The notes: generated by a model not told the origin, from the sequence alone. DNA of 64,000 nt from Xanthomonas sp. DAR 80977 (GCF_041240605.1 NZ_CP162487.1:813001-877000); one strand, 5' to 3'. Positions 23,921-34,481 are shown, numbered from the stretch's first letter. Numbers and translations are program-made.

Positions 23921-26170
23921 TCAATGCTCCGCTTGCAACCAGAGGGTGGACAGCGGCGGCAGGGTCAGCGCCAGCGATTGCGCATGCCCGTGCATCGGCT
24001 GCGCAATGCTGCGCAAGGCGCCGCCGTTGCCCTGGTTGGAGCCGCCGTAATGGCCGCTGTCGGTGTTGAGGATCTCGCGCCACTGTCCGCCCCGTGGTAC
24101 GCCGAGGCGGTAGTCGTGGTGCACGGTCGGGGTGAAGTTGCTCACCGCCAGCAGTGGCGGCGCGCCGCCGGCGCGGTCGTGGCGCACGAAGGCGAACACG
24201 CTGTTGCGATGGTCGTCGGCCACGCTCCATTCGAAGCCGTCCGCGGCGCGGTCGCCGCGGTACAGCGCCGGCAGCGCGCGCAGCTGGCGGTTGAGGTCGC
24301 CGACCAGCCGCGCCACGCCGCGGTGCTCCGGGCGTTGCGCCTGCGCCCAGTCCAGCGCGCGGTCGTGGTCCCATTCCTGCCACTGCGCGAATTCGCCGCC
24401 CATGAACAGCAGCTTGCGTCCCGGGTGCGCCCACATGAAGGCCAGGTAGGCGCGCAGGTTGGCGAAGCGCTGCCAGGTGTCGCCGGGCATCTTCGCCAGC
24501 AGCGAACCCTTGCCGTGCACGACCTCGTCGTGCGACAGCGGCAGCACGAAGTGCTCGGAGAACGCGTACACCAGGCCGAAGCTCATCTCGCTGTGGTGGT
24601 GCTGGCGGTGGATCGGGTCGCGCCGCATGTAGCTCAGCGTGTCGTGCATCCAGCCCATGTTCCACTTGTGGCTGAAGCCCAGTCCGCCCTGTTCCGGCGG
24701 CGCGGTCACGCCCGGCCAGGCGGTGGATTCCTCGGCGATCACCCGCACCCCGGGAAAGCGCTGCGCGATCTCGGCGTTGAGCCGGCGCAGGAACGCGATC
24801 GCCTCCAGGTTCTCGCGCCCGCCCTGCGCGTTGGGCACCCACTCGCCTTCGTTGCGGCCGTAGTCGCGGTACAGCATCGAGGCCACCGCATCCACGCGCA
24901 GGCCGTCGACGTGGAAGCGCTCGATCCATTCCAGCGCGCTGCCGATCAGGTAGGCGACCACTTCGGCGCGGCCGTAGTTGTAGATCAGCGTGTTCCACTC
25001 GCGGTGCACGCCTTCGCGCGGATCGGCATGCTCGTACAGCGCGGTGCCGTCGAAGCGCTGCAGGCCGTGCGCGTCGTCGGGGAAGTGCGCGCTGACCCAG
25101 TCCAGGATCACCCCGATCCCGGCCTGGTGGCAGGCATCGACGAAGCGCGCGAACCCGTCCGCGTCGCCATGCCGCGCGGTCGGCGCGTACAGGCCCAGCG
25201 GCTGGTAGCCCCAGGAGCCGCCGAACGGGTACTCGGTGATCGGCAACAGCTCGATATGGGTGAAGCCCAGTTCCTGCACGTAGGGAATCAGCTGCGCGGC
25301 CAGCGCATCCCACTGCAGCGGCTGGCCGTGCGCGTCGTGGCGCCAGGAACCTGCGTGCAGCTCGTAGATGCTCATCGGCTGCGCGGCGCCGGCGCGCGCC
25401 TCGCGCTGCGCCAGCCATTCTGAATCGTGCCAGGCGACGTCGGCGGCGCCGGGCACCACCGAGGCGGTGTCCGGCGCGCGCGTGCTGTGCCGCGCGACCG
25501 GGTCGGCCTTGCGCGGCAGCGGCGTGCCGTCGGCGTCGAGGATCTCGTACTGGTAGTGCTCGCCGCCGCGCAGCCCGGGCACGAACAGTTCCCACACGCC
25601 GGCCTCGCGATGCAGGCGCAGCGGATGGCGGCGGCCGTCCCAGCCGTTGAAATCGCCGACCAGCGCGACCCGCCGCGCATGCGGCGCCCACACCGCGAAG
25701 CGCACCCCGTCGACGTTGCCGACGCGCGCGTGGTGCGCGCCCAGCGCGGTGCGCAATGCGGCGCCGTCGCCCTCGGCCATGCCTTGCAGCCAGGCCTCGT
25801 CCAGCACCGGGCCGAACGCGTAGGGATCGTCGATTTCCTGCACGGAATCCGGCCACACGATGCGCAGCCGGTACCCGGTGTCTGTCTTCAGTTCGCCTTC
25901 GAACAGGCCCTCGGCCTGCGCGTGGGGGCGCATCCGCGCCACCAGCTTGCCGTTGCCGTCGAGCAGGCCCAGCGCGTCGGCGCCCGGCACCAGCGCGCGC
26001 ACCCGGACCGCGCCGTGCGCATCGGCATGCGGACCCAGCCAGGCGAAGGCGTCCACCGCCTCGCCGCGGGCCAGCGCCTGCAGCGCCAGCCGCTCGCGTT
26101 CGTCGTTCGCCGCTTCCAGCGGCGCGTCCCACACCGGGATCGCGTCCGGCGCCTGTTCCCGTTCGCTCAT
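23921..26170 (-). CDS. glgB: 1,4-alpha-glucan branching enzyme
   Basis: 749 residues, the usual length for a two-N-domain GlgB. An extra N1 domain (about 30-130) and CBM48 domain ([20 protein letters not shown]) precede the GH13 barrel with the nucleophile Asp in [16 protein letters not shown] near 420, Glu in [14 protein letters not shown] and Asp in [16 protein letters not shown]. It makes alpha-1,6 branches in glycogen. ATG 26170 overlaps the glgA stop by ATGA, so the two are translated together. Confidence 0.97.
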   Translation of the reverse strand: MSEREQAPDAIPVWDAPLEAANDERERLALQALARGEAVDAFAWLGPHADAHGAVRVRALVPGADALGLLDGNGKLVARMRPHAQAEGLFEGELKTDTGYRLRIVWPDSVQEIDDPYAFGPVLDEAWLQGMAEGDGAALRTALGAHHARVGNVDGVRFAVWAPHARRVALVGDFNGWDGRRHPLRLHREAGVWELFVPGLRGGEHYQYEILDADGTPLPRKADPVARHSTRAPDTASVVPGAADVAWHDSEWLAQREARAGAAQPMSIYELHAGSWRHDAHGQPLQWDALAAQLIPYVQELGFTHIELLPITEYPFGGSWGYQPLGLYAPTARHGDADGFARFVDACHQAGIGVILDWVSAHFPDDAHGLQRFDGTALYEHADPREGVHREWNTLIYNYGRAEVVAYLIGSALEWIERFHVDGLRVDAVASMLYRDYGRNEGEWVPNAQGGRENLEAIAFLRRLNAEIAQRFPGVRVIAEESTAWPGVTAPPEQGGLGFSHKWNMGWMHDTLSYMRRDPIHRQHHHSEMSFGLVYAFSEHFVLPLSHDEVVHGKGSLLAKMPGDTWQRFANLRAYLAFMWAHPGRKLLFMGGEFAQWQEWDHDRALDWAQAQRPEHRGVARLVGDLNRQLRALPALYRGDRAADGFEWSVADDHRNSVFAFVRHDRAGGAPPLLAVSNFTPTVHHDYRLGVPRGGQWREILNTDSGHYGGSNQGNGGALRSIAQPMHGHAQSLALTLPPLSTLWLQAEH

Positions 26171-27741
26171 GCCACCGCCGGAGACGGGGTCGCAGTGCGG
26201 TCGTACAGGGCCATGTACTTGCGCCCGGCCAGATCCCAGCCGCTGGGCCGCAGCATCGCCGCGCGGCGCATCGCCTGCAGCAGGCCGGGCAGGCGGAAGG
26301 TGCGGAACACCCGCTGCAGGCAGCGGCGCAGGCCGTCGGCGGACGGCTCCTCGAACAGGAAGCCGGTCACGCCGTCGTCCACGGTGTCGATCAGGCCGCC
26401 GGTGGCGTGCGCGATCGGCAGGCTGCCGAAGCGCTGCGCGTACATCTGGCTCAGCCCGCAGGGCTCGAAGCGCGAGGGCATCAGCAGGAAGTCCGAGCCG
26501 GCGAACATGCGCCGCGCCAGCCGCTCCTCGAAGCCGATGTAGGCGCCGACGTGGCCGGGGAAGCGCCGCGCCAGCGCCGCCACCGCCTGCTCGATCTGCG
26601 GCTCGCCGCCGCCGATCACCACGATCTGGCCGCCGGCGGCGACGATCTGCGGCGCCACCTCGCAGATCATGTCCAGGCCTTTCTGGTGCACCAGCCGCGA
26701 CACCACCGCGAACAGCGGGCCGTCGCTGTCGATCAGGCCGAACGCGCGGCGCACCTGGGCGGCGTTGTCGCGCTTGCCCTGGACCTGGTCGATGCCGAAA
26801 TGGGTATGCAGGTGATCGTCGGTGCGCGGATCCCAGCTGGCGTCGATGCCGTTGACGATGCCGCTGAGGCGGCCGCTGGCGGCATGCCGGGCGAGCAGCG
26901 CGTCCAGGCCGCAGCCCTGCGCCGGGCCGGTGATCTGCGCGGCGTAGCTGACGCTGACCGTGTTGATGTGGTCGGCGTGGACGATGCCGGCGCGCAGGAA
27001 CGACATCTGCCCGTAGAACTCCAGGTCCTGCAGGCCTTCGCCCGGGATGCCCAGCGCGCCCGCCATCGCATACGGGAACAAGCCCTGGTAGGCCAGGTTG
27101 TGGATGGTCAGCAGGCACGGCGTGCGGCCACCCGACCAGCGCACGTAGGCGGCGGCCAGCGCGCACGGCCAGTCGTTGAGGTGCAGCAGGTCCGGATTCC
27201 AGTCCAGCCCGGCGCGGCCGCCGGCGATCTGCGCGGCGGCGTGCGACAGCGTGGCGAAGCGCAGCGCGTTGTCTTCCCAGTCGCGGCCTTCGCTGGACAC
27301 GTACGGCGAACCCTGGCGCTCGAACAGCTGCGGGCACAGCAGCACGTACACGCACAGGCCGTCGGGGCGGTCGGCGCGGCCCAGCGCGCAGGCCGGCAGG
27401 CCGGCATGCGCGGCGATCTGGCCGACGATCTGCAGCGGGCCGGTCTTGCGCAGCACCGCCGGGTAGCCGGGGATCAGCACGCGGATGTCGCAGCTGTCGC
27501 GCAGCGCGCGCGGCAGCGCCGCGGCCACGTCGCCGAGGCCGCCGGCCTTGATGAAGTCGGCCATCTCCGAGGTCACGAACAGGCTGGCGCGGCGCGGCGC
27601 CGGTTGCAGCTTGACGGTGACCTCGGCGCTGCGGATGAAGCGTCCGCGCGCGTCGCGGTGGCGGCGCCGGGGCGCGCGCAGCAGGACCGGGTGGGTATCG
27701 CGTTGTCTATCGGGCAGATCGGCGAGCGTTGGGGGCGACAT
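26167..27741 (-). CDS. glgA: Glycogen synthase
   Basis: 524 residues from ATG 27741 (a GTG at 27774 is possible). GT5 family: the ADP-glucose-binding KAGGLGDVA motif is near the N-terminus, [10 protein letters not shown] and [11 protein letters not shown] follow, and [13 protein letters not shown] with the catalytic Glu lies in the C-terminal domain. It extends alpha-1,4-glucan from a sugar nucleotide. A stretch of about 50 residues before [16 protein letters not shown] is longer and more basic than in typical GlgA proteins. First gene of the seven-gene operon. No glgC (ADP-glucose pyrophosphorylase) gene is in this window. Confidence 0.94.
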   Translation of the reverse strand: MSPPTLADLPDRQRDTHPVLLRAPRRRHRDARGRFIRSAEVTVKLQPAPRRASLFVTSEMADFIKAGGLGDVAAALPRALRDSCDIRVLIPGYPAVLRKTGPLQIVGQIAAHAGLPACALGRADRPDGLCVYVLLCPQLFERQGSPYVSSEGRDWEDNALRFATLSHAAAQIAGGRAGLDWNPDLLHLNDWPCALAAAYVRWSGGRTPCLLTIHNLAYQGLFPYAMAGALGIPGEGLQDLEFYGQMSFLRAGIVHADHINTVSVSYAAQITGPAQGCGLDALLARHAASGRLSGIVNGIDASWDPRTDDHLHTHFGIDQVQGKRDNAAQVRRAFGLIDSDGPLFAVVSRLVHQKGLDMICEVAPQIVAAGGQIVVIGGGEPQIEQAVAALARRFPGHVGAYIGFEERLARRMFAGSDFLLMPSRFEPCGLSQMYAQRFGSLPIAHATGGLIDTVDDGVTGFLFEEPSADGLRRCLQRVFRTFRLPGLLQAMRRAAMLRPSGWDLAGRKYMALYDRTATPSPAVA

Positions 27742-28092
27742 GGCGGTTCCGTCGGGGAGGGGGGGACGGGGCACACGGAAAGCGATTGCCGTCGCGCATC
27801 CGTAACGGGCGCGCGACGTGAAACCAAATGCGAAGAAGTGAAGCTGAACCGGCGGGTCAGCGCCTGTTCAATAATGTACGAACGAGGCAATAAAAGGGGC
27901 GTGAAGCGGATGCCTTGTCTACGTTGCGCCGCGACGGTTACCGCATAGTGATTTGGCCGCAATCCAGGCGGCATCACGCCGCAGGCGCCCATGAACCGTT
28001 TAGCTTCGTTTCCGATCCCGCCGTCCGCCGCGCCCGACCGCGTGAATGCGCAGGTTGTGCTGTCTTCATCGGGCCTGTGCTGCAATGCCGGC

Positions 28093-28338
28093 ATGGATCA
28101 ATCGGCACAACGGATGCGACGCGAACTGGACGGCTTCGTGCTGGACGCGGTCCTGGCCGCGGCCGCGGACGGCATGCTGCTGCCGCAGATCCGCATCTCC
28201 GACGGCGATGGCGCGGTGCTGGGCCGGCATGCGTTCGACGGGGTGTACTTCGGCGATGTCCGCGCCGGCGAACACTTCGTCGCCACGCGCCTGGCGGCGA
28301 TCCGTTCGGTGCAGTACGGAAAATTGGTGTTCGGCTGA
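28093..28338 (+). CDS. Hypothetical small protein
   Basis: 81 residues from ATG 28093 (an in-frame ATG at 27991 would give 115). I chose the shorter form because the extra 34 residues are low in regular structure and cross what is likely the glgA promoter region. Sequence features: RMRRELDGFVLDAVLAAAADG and FGDVRAGEHFVATRLAAIRSV. I recognise no family and see no signal peptide or membrane segment. The gap 27742-28092 is locally AT-rich around 27870-27900 (AATAATGTACGAACGAGG) and probably holds promoters in both directions, but no clear -35/-10 pair was found. Confidence 0.5.
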   Translation: MDQSAQRMRRELDGFVLDAVLAAAADGMLLPQIRISDGDGAVLGRHAFDGVYFGDVRAGEHFVATRLAAIRSVQYGKLVFG

Positions 28339-28402
28339 GCCGCCACGTGCTGCCGCACGCCCGCGCGTGCAGGCGGTGCGCCGAGCCGCGTGGCCGGGCG
28401 CG

Positions 28403-28777
28403 CTAGTGCGTTGGCTGCAGGCGTTGCAGCGCCGCCAGCAGGCCGGCATGGCTGTAGGGTTTGGACAGGAAGTCGGTGTGCGCCGGCAGCGTCCCGGTGT
28501 CGGGGTTCTTCATGCCGGAGGTGAGCAGGGCGGGGATGGTGACCGCGCGGCGGCGCAGTTCGCGCACCATGGTCATGCCGTCGCCGCCGGGCATCTGCAC
28601 GTCGCTGAAGATCAGGTCCACATCGGGATGCCGCTCGAGCACGGCCAGTGCTTCCTGTGCGTTGCCGGCGGACAGCACGCGGTAGCCGTCGGCGTCGAGC
28701 ATCATTCTGGCCAGTTCGCGGATCGTCTGGTCGTCCTCCACCAGAAGAATGGTGGTGAAATCGCAACTGCGACGCAT
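28403..28777 (-). CDS. Single-domain response regulator (CheY-like receiver)
   Basis: 124 residues, receiver domain only. Acidic pocket EDD at 14-16, phospho-acceptor Asp59 in LIFSDVQMPG, Thr/Ser switch in LLTSGM and Lys106 in FLSKPYS. There is no output domain, so it must act through protein contacts or as a phosphate sink. It is divergent from a histidine kinase gene 82 bp away, its likely partner. Many kinases of that type carry such a receiver as a fused C-terminal domain; here it is separate and on the other strand. Confidence 0.9.
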   Translation of the reverse strand: MRRSCDFTTILLVEDDQTIRELARMMLDADGYRVLSAGNAQEALAVLERHPDVDLIFSDVQMPGGDGMTMVRELRRRAVTIPALLTSGMKNPDTGTLPAHTDFLSKPYSHAGLLAALQRLQPTH

Positions 28778-28859
28778 AATGCTGATACCGCCTTGTTTCC
28801 AGTGCCTGCAGCTTCACGATTCGGCAGTGAAGCGCTGGTGACGCTGCAGTGATGCCGAT

Positions 28860-30188
28860 ATGCTGAGCCTACCCATCGCGAGACGCAGCTTGTCCACCCA
28901 CGCCCGCTATCGACAGGTCGTCGAACTCTCGCACGACTGCATCAAGGAGATCGGCCGCGACGGCGTCGTGCGTTCGATCAACACCCGCGGCCTGGGCCTG
29001 CTGGGCGTGACCGAGCCCAAGTGCATCGTCGGCCGCGAGTGGGTGGCGCTGTGGCCGGAGGACACGCGGCCGCTGGCGGAAATGGCGCTGGCCACCGCGC
29101 TGCGCAACGAGCAGTACGAATTCTGGGCGCATTGCGCCACCCTCGATGGCCGGCCGCGCTGGTGGCACGTGCTGGCCAGCCCGCTGACCAACGCCGAGGC
29201 CGAAGTGGAAAGCGTGCTGGTGATCAGCCGCGACGTCACCCAGCACCGCCAGATCGAGGAAGCCCTGCGCACCCTGGGCGACTTGCCGCAAGCCGCCGTC
29301 GCCGTCTCGCCGCCGGCCGCCAGCGAGGCGCTGGGACGGCAGCAATTGCAGGCCGAACATACCCAGCTGCGCGGGCAACTGGACATCGCCCTGGCCGCGC
29401 AACGCGTCGCCGAGCGGGCGATGACCCAGGCGCAGAAAGGCGAGGCGATCGGGCAGATGCTGGCCGGCATCGTCCACGACTTCAACAACATGCTGCAGAC
29501 CGCGATGACCTCGGTGAGCATGGTGGCCGAGCATCCGCAGCGGCTGCAGCCGGACCAGCGCAAGCTGCTCGGCATCGCCGGCGATGCCCTGCAGCATGGC
29601 GCGCGGATGACCCGGCGCCTGCTCGGCTTCGCCCGCGCGCATCCGGTCAAGCCGCAGTGGCTGGACCTGTGCGAGGTGGTCGCGCAGATGCAGCCGTTGC
29701 TGGCGCAGGCGCTGGGCGGAGAAATGAAGCTGCAGCTGACCAACCTCGCCGGCGGCGCCACCACCTATGCCGACCGCAGCTCGGTCGAGCAGGCGGTGCT
29801 CAACCTGGCCTTGAACGCGCGCGACGCCTGCCGCCCCGGCGACCTGGTCTCGATCCGCTGCGGCAACCTGCAGGTGCCGCCGGCGCAGGCCGTGGCGATG
29901 CGCCAGCCGGGCCGCTACGTGACCCTGTCGGTCAGCGATCAGGGCGAGGGCATGTCCGAGGACACCAAGTCGCGGCTGTTCGAGGCGTACTTCACCACCA
30001 AGCCCGAGGGCAAGGGCACCGGCCTGGGCCTGGCCCAGGTCTATGGCCTGGTGCGCCAGGCTGGCGGCTTCGTCGACGTGGACTCCGAGCTGGGGCGCGG
30101 CACCACCATCACCCTGGCGTTCCCCTATGTCGCCGAGGCGCCGCCGGGCGAGTCCGGCGACAGCGCGGCGCTGCCGTCGCCGGCCTGA
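28860..30188 (+). CDS. PAS-domain histidine kinase
   Basis: 442 residues, no membrane segments, so probably cytoplasmic. A PAS domain at about 15-130 (VVELSHDCIKEIGRDGVVRS; VLVISRDVTQHRQIEEAL) is followed by a coiled linker, a dimerisation/phospho-acceptor domain with His206 in GIVHDFNNMLQ and an ATPase domain with NLALNARDAC (N box), DQGEGM (G1), FEAYFTTKPEGKGTGLGLA (F and G2). The signal is unknown; a small-molecule-binding PAS is likely. The neighbouring divergent receiver is the obvious phosphotransfer partner. Confidence 0.92.
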   Translation: MLSLPIARRSLSTHARYRQVVELSHDCIKEIGRDGVVRSINTRGLGLLGVTEPKCIVGREWVALWPEDTRPLAEMALATALRNEQYEFWAHCATLDGRPRWWHVLASPLTNAEAEVESVLVISRDVTQHRQIEEALRTLGDLPQAAVAVSPPAASEALGRQQLQAEHTQLRGQLDIALAAQRVAERAMTQAQKGEAIGQMLAGIVHDFNNMLQTAMTSVSMVAEHPQRLQPDQRKLLGIAGDALQHGARMTRRLLGFARAHPVKPQWLDLCEVVAQMQPLLAQALGGEMKLQLTNLAGGATTYADRSSVEQAVLNLALNARDACRPGDLVSIRCGNLQVPPAQAVAMRQPGRYVTLSVSDQGEGMSEDTKSRLFEAYFTTKPEGKGTGLGLAQVYGLVRQAGGFVDVDSELGRGTTITLAFPYVAEAPPGESGDSAALPSPA

Positions 30189-30506
30189 GCCGGCGGCCTG
30201 GCGTGTCGGCAGCACAGCCCGCGCGGGCTGACCGCGCACGCATGGCGTAGCCGTCGCAACGGCTGCAATCGCGCAGGGCGCTGCGCGCTGCATGCGGTCG
30301 GCCATCCGCGGCGGCGGCGCGTCGAAACCGGCAACCGGCGTTCCCGGGCAATGGACCGGGCCAGGGCTTCACCGTCCTCCATCGCGGTCTCGCGTCGGTA
30401 TCGGGACGTCGGTGCAGGCATGGCGCCCGCAGCGGTGAGGTAACGCGACCTTCGGTGCGCGAGGGCCGCTGGATGGGCGGCGCATCGCCGGCAGCCGGGG
30501 CGATGC

Positions 30507-30541
30507 GCGCCGTCGCTCCGCCTCGTTGCGGAGCGCAATGC
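30507..30541. other. Gap 30189-30697, with a hairpin at 30514-30535
   Basis: About 500 bp without a convincing gene. CGCTCCGC (30514-30521) and GCGGAGCG (30528-30535) form an 8-bp stem with a 6-nt loop, without T-tract; it may end the kinase transcript. Near 30640-30660 the sequence turns AT-rich (CTTACTATTTAGGGTTTACA) and probably holds the opgH promoter. Confidence 0.35.
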
Positions 30542-30697
30542 ATGTTTGCCGTGCGCCGCGCACGCGGATCGGCGTTGCCGAATGACTGAACGAACCTGCC
30601 GCCGCGGTCGCCGTCGCGCGCTCGGCGATCTTCGCGAAAGCTTACTATTTAGGGTTTACAGTGGCGGCCGTATTTTGCCCGCCCGACAGGAGAGAAC

Positions 30698-30823
30698 GTG
30701 GGTACGAGTGGCAATCACAGCAACACGGCGCCGGCAATGGCGCCAGGGCGCGCGCTGGCGCGCCCGTGCGGACAGTCCAGGTCGCGGCGGTGCGCTGTCC
30801 GACGAGGCTGGCGGAACGCATGA
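30698..30823 (+). CDS. Possible 41-residue upstream ORF coupled to opgH
   Basis: A strong ribosome site, AGGAG at 30689-30693, sits five bases before GTG 30698. The frame runs 41 codons (start [19 protein letters not shown], Arg-rich at the end) and its TGA overlaps the opgH ATG by ATGA at 30820-30823. The opgH frame itself has no start at that ribosome site. This looks like a leader whose translation delivers ribosomes to opgH. Alternatives are an N-terminal extension broken by a frameshift, or chance. I recognise no homologue. Confidence 0.4.
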   Translation: MGTSGNHSNTAPAMAPGRALARPCGQSRSRRCAVRRGWRNA

Positions 30824-32751
30824 GCATGGTCGCCCCCACACCGGCCCTGCCCGAATCCGCTTCCCTCGATGCCGGTCACGCGGTGCTGCCGCCCGAGGCG
30901 CCATTGCCGATGCCGGTGCAGTCGCTGCGCGAAGGCAGGCTGCGCAACAAGCGCCTGCCCACCACGCCGCCCGGCATGTTCTGGCGGCGGCTGTACGTGT
31001 TCGGCAGCACCGCGCTGATGACCGCCTACGCCAGCGTGCTGATCGGCAAGGTGTTGCTGATCGGCGGCGTCAGCGTGCTCGAAGGCTGCCTGATGGCCTT
31101 GTTCATTCCGCTGTTCGCGTGGATCGCGTTTTCGTTCGTCAGCGCGCTGGCCGGATTCGTGACCCTGGTGTTCGGCGGCGGGCGCAAGCTCGGCATCGAT
31201 CCGGACGCGCCGCTGCCGAACGTGCGCAGCCGCACCGCGTTGCTGATGCCCACCTACAACGAGGACCCGCACCGACTGATGGCCGGCCTGCAGGCGATCT
31301 ACGAATCGGTCGAGGCCACCGGCCAGCTCGAGCACTTCGATTTCTTCATCCTCAGCGACACCACCCGCGCCGCGGTCGGCGCCGAGGAGGAACAGGTCTA
31401 CGCCGACCTGGTCGCGCGCACCGGCGGCCACGGCCGCATCTACTACCGGCGCCGTGCCGACAACGCCGAGCGCAAGGCCGGCAACATCGCCGACTGGGTG
31501 CGCCGGTTCGGCGGCGCCTACCCGCAGATGCTGATCCTGGACGCCGACAGCCTGATGACCGGCGAGACCATCGTGCGCCTGGTCGCGGGGATGGAAGCCA
31601 ATCCCGATGTCGGCCTGATCCAGACCTTGCCGGAAGTGGTCAACGGCAACAGCGTGTTCGCGCGCATGCAGCAGTTCGGCGGCCGCGTCTACGGCCCGGT
31701 GATCGCCTACGGCGTGGCCTGGTGGCATGGCGCGGAAAGCAACTACTGGGGCCACAACGCGGTGATCCGCACCCAGGCCTTCGCCGAACAGGCCGGCCTG
31801 CCGGCGTTGCGCGGGCGCAAGCCGTTCGGCGGCCACGTGCTCAGCCACGATTTCGTCGAGGCCGCGCTGATGCGCCGCGGCGGCTGGGCCACGCACATGG
31901 TGCCGTACCTGCAGGGCAGCTACGAAGAAGGCCCGCCGACGCTGACCGACCTGCTGGTGCGCGACCGCCGCTGGTGCCAGGGCAACCTGCAGCATTCCAA
32001 GGTGGTCTTCGCGCGCGGCCTGCACTGGATCAGCCGCATGCACATGATGATCGGCATCGGCCATTACTTCACCGCGCCGATGTGGGGCTTGCTGATGCTG
32101 ATCGGCATCGCGATCCCGCTGCAGGGCGATGGCTTCGACCTGGTCGCCTCGGTGGTGTCCCCGTTCTCGCCGGCGCGCTACTGGCACCAGCAGGACTCGA
32201 CCCGGGTGTTCTGGGTGTTCGCGGTGACCATGTTCGTGCTGCTGGCGCCGAAGGTGCTGGGCTACTTCGCCATGTTGCTGAAGCCGGAGGAGCGGCGCGG
32301 CTGCGGCGGTGCGCTGCGCGCGCTGCTGAGCATGCTGCTGGAAACCGTGCTGGCGGCGCTGATGGCGCCGGTGGTGATGTACGTGCAGTCGCGCGGCGTG
32401 GCCGAAGTGCTGGCCGGCAAGGATTCGGGCTGGGATGCGCAGCAGCGCGACGACGGCCGCCTGTCGTGGCTGGCGTTGGCGCGCAGCTACGGCGGACTCA
32501 GCGCGTTCGGGCTGATGATGGGCGCGATGGCGTATGTGGTGTCGCCGTCGCTGGCGGCGTGGATGGCGCCGGTGGTGATCGGCATGGCGCTGGCGATCCC
32601 GGTGGTCGCGGTGAGTTCCTCGCGCGCGGCCGGGTTGTGGCTGCGCCAGCTGCGCATCCTGGCCATCCCCGAAGAACAGAAGCCGCCGGCGGTGTTGCTG
32701 CGTGCGGGCGAATTGCGCCGCGCCGCCGCTGCGCGCCGCGCCGCGAGCTGA
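30820..32751 (+). CDS. opgH: Osmoregulated periplasmic glucan glucosyltransferase (HrpM homologue)
   Basis: 643 residues, inner-membrane GT2 enzyme that builds the beta-1,2-linked glucan backbone from UDP-glucose; in Xanthomonas the homologue was named HrpM and is needed for virulence. Motifs: [23 protein letters not shown] (the DxD), and the RRWCQGNLQ acceptor motif. Two membrane helices precede the catalytic domain (about 45-125) and several follow it. I chose ATG 30820, which fits the family start; ATG 30826 is possible. No opgG gene adjoins it, unlike in enterobacteria. Translation is probably coupled to the small upstream ORF. Confidence 0.93.
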   Translation: MSMVAPTPALPESASLDAGHAVLPPEAPLPMPVQSLREGRLRNKRLPTTPPGMFWRRLYVFGSTALMTAYASVLIGKVLLIGGVSVLEGCLMALFIPLFAWIAFSFVSALAGFVTLVFGGGRKLGIDPDAPLPNVRSRTALLMPTYNEDPHRLMAGLQAIYESVEATGQLEHFDFFILSDTTRAAVGAEEEQVYADLVARTGGHGRIYYRRRADNAERKAGNIADWVRRFGGAYPQMLILDADSLMTGETIVRLVAGMEANPDVGLIQTLPEVVNGNSVFARMQQFGGRVYGPVIAYGVAWWHGAESNYWGHNAVIRTQAFAEQAGLPALRGRKPFGGHVLSHDFVEAALMRRGGWATHMVPYLQGSYEEGPPTLTDLLVRDRRWCQGNLQHSKVVFARGLHWISRMHMMIGIGHYFTAPMWGLLMLIGIAIPLQGDGFDLVASVVSPFSPARYWHQQDSTRVFWVFAVTMFVLLAPKVLGYFAMLLKPEERRGCGGALRALLSMLLETVLAALMAPVVMYVQSRGVAEVLAGKDSGWDAQQRDDGRLSWLALARSYGGLSAFGLMMGAMAYVVSPSLAAWMAPVVIGMALAIPVVAVSSSRAAGLWLRQLRILAIPEEQKPPAVLLRAGELRRAAAARRAAS

Positions 32752-32806
32752 CCCGGCGGCGGACGCGGCAGGCATAATGCGCCCCATCTCGATGGGGACG
32801 CCGCGC

Positions 32807-33472
32807 ATGCTGGAAACCGTAGAACACGAAACCGCCGCCTCGCCGGCCTGGACCGTCCTGTGGCTGCACGGGCTCGGCGCCGACGGCCACGACTTCGCGC
32901 CGCTGGTGCCGGAACTGGCGCGGCCGGACTGGCCGGCGTTGCGTTTCGTGTTCCCGCATGCGCCGGTGCGCGCGGTGACGATCAACAACGGCGTGCGCAT
33001 GCGTGCCTGGTACGACATCGTCAGCCCGGATTTCGCCAACCGCGCCGACAGCGCCGGCGTCGCCGCCTCGGTCGCGCAGATCGAGGAACTGATCGCGCGC
33101 GAGCACGCGCGCGGCGTGCCCGCCGAGCGCCTGCTGCTGGCCGGTTTCTCGCAGGGCGGCGCCATCGCCCTGGCCACCGGCCTGCGCCGCGAACGGCCGC
33201 TGGCCGGGTTGATCGCCCTGTCCACCTACCTGCCGGAGGTGGCCGACGTCGCCCGCTGGCATGCGCCGGCGGCGCTGTCGCAGCCGCTGTTCATGGCCCA
33301 TGGCCAGGGCGATCCGGTGATCCCGCAGCCGTACGCCGAGCAGACCGCGCAGGCGCTGCAGGCATTGGGCATGCCGGTGCAGTGGCGGCGCTATCCGATG
33401 GCGCACCAGGTCTGCGCCGAGGAGATCGCCGATCTGCGCGAGTGGATGAGCGCGCGCTTCGCCGCCGGCTGA
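32807..33472 (+). CDS. Carboxylesterase/phospholipase family hydrolase
   Basis: 221 residues, alpha/beta hydrolase of the small bacterial carboxylesterase group. Catalytic Ser115 in GFSQGG; HGLGADGHDF forms the oxyanion loop; the Asp and His lie in GQGDPVIP and MAHQVC. Cytoplasmic, no signal peptide. In-frame ATGs at 32777 and 32792 also exist. A CATAAT box at 32773-32778 predicts a transcription start near 32785, so the 5' leader is very short, and this argues against ATG 32777. Confidence 0.88.
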   Translation: MLETVEHETAASPAWTVLWLHGLGADGHDFAPLVPELARPDWPALRFVFPHAPVRAVTINNGVRMRAWYDIVSPDFANRADSAGVAASVAQIEELIAREHARGVPAERLLLAGFSQGGAIALATGLRRERPLAGLIALSTYLPEVADVARWHAPAALSQPLFMAHGQGDPVIPQPYAEQTAQALQALGMPVQWRRYPMAHQVCAEEIADLREWMSARFAAG

Positions 33473-33595
33473 GCCGCGGCGCTTCGCCGCGCGTGCCGGG
33501 TCCGGGGCGGTCCACGCGGCGGCGCGGATGACGGCCCGCCGGCAGCGGGGCTACTATGCGGCGAGACCGCGCTCCAGCCCACTGAGGTGACGTAC

Positions 33596-34324
33596 GTGAA
33601 GGTGGTGATCGCCGACGACGAACCCTTGGCACGCGAGCGCCTGCGCGCGCTGCTGGCCGAGCATGCCGGCGTCGAGGTGGTGGCCGAGGCCGGCAACGGC
33701 CTGGAGACGCTGCGCGCCTGCGCCGAATTGCGCCCGGATCTGGTGCTGCTGGACATCGCCATGCCCGGCGTCGACGGCCTGGAGACCGCGCGCCACCTGG
33801 CCAGCTTCGAGCCGCGGCCGGCGGTGGTGTTCTGCACCGCCTACGATGCGCACGCGCTGTCCGCGTTCGAGGCCGCGGCGATCGACTACCTGATGAAACC
33901 GGTGCGCGCCGAGCGGCTGGCGGCGGCGCTGGAACGCGCGCGCACCTTCATGGCCGGCCGCGGCAGCGCCGCGGCGCTGCCGCCGGCGCAGCGCCGCAGC
34001 CATCTGTGCGCGCGGCTGCGCGGCAGCCTGCGCCTGATCCCGGTCGACGACATCCACTACCTGCAGGCCGAGGAAAAGTACGTGGTGGTGCACCATGCGC
34101 GCGGCGAGGACCTGATCGAGGAGTCGCTGAAGTCGCTGGAAGAGGAATTCGCCGAACGCTTCGTGCGCATCCACCGCAACTGCCTGGTCGCGCGCCACGA
34201 ACTGGTCGAGCTGCGGCGCCTCGGCGAGGGCCAGGTGCATGCGGTCCTGCGCCATGCCAAGCAGCCGCTGGAAGTGAGCCGGCGCTGCGTGGCGCAGTTG
34301 CGGCAGGAGATCCGTCATCTCTGA
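33596..34324 (+). CDS. algR: LytTR response regulator (AlgR type)
   Basis: 242 residues. Receiver domain: acidic pair at 7-8, Asp53 in LLDIAMPG, Lys101 in YLMKPV. A LytTR DNA-binding domain follows from about 135 (VDDIHYLQAEEKYVVVHH; RFVRIHRNCLVAR). The GTG at 33596 was chosen because GAGG (33584-33587) is spaced 8 bases from it, giving the typical start MKVVIADDEPLAR. In Pseudomonas the regulator adjoins the kinase gene algZ and hemC; here hemC follows but no kinase gene is next to it. It controls surface structures in relatives, such as type IV pili; targets here are unknown. Confidence 0.9.
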   Translation: MKVVIADDEPLARERLRALLAEHAGVEVVAEAGNGLETLRACAELRPDLVLLDIAMPGVDGLETARHLASFEPRPAVVFCTAYDAHALSAFEAAAIDYLMKPVRAERLAAALERARTFMAGRGSAAALPPAQRRSHLCARLRGSLRLIPVDDIHYLQAEEKYVVVHHARGEDLIEESLKSLEEEFAERFVRIHRNCLVARHELVELRRLGEGQVHAVLRHAKQPLEVSRRCVAQLRQEIRHL

Positions 34325-34330
34325 GGGGCC

Positions 34331-34357
34331 GGGATTCGGGATTCGGGATTGGGGATG
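34331..34357. repeat. GGGATTCGGGATT short-period repeat
   Basis: Iterations of GGGATTCGGGATTGGGGAT in the algR-hemC gap. The same family recurs at 35591, 48571, 50398-50511 and 59791-59870. Confidence 0.8.
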
Positions 34358-34469
34358 CGTCGCCGTTCGGCTTTGGGATGTGGAGTGCATGGGCGTGCGC
34401 CTGTGGAAGCGGGGCGACTGGCCGCGGCCGTAGGCCTTCGCGGCAGCGGCCGGTGGCGGCGCTTTCCGC

Positions 34470-34475
34470 GATAAT
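34470..34475 (+). promoter_or_regulatory. -10 box of hemC, leaderless arrangement
   Basis: GATAAT ends 6 bases before ATG 34482, which places transcription start at or next to the A of the start codon. No Shine-Dalgarno sequence is present. No -35 box is obvious. Confidence 0.6.
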
Positions 34476-34481
34476 GGGCGC

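Noticed and set aside
26171..27355. Long N-terminal extension of the glgB frame
   Set aside because: It overlaps glgA; GlgB begins at 26170 by homology and ATGA overlap.
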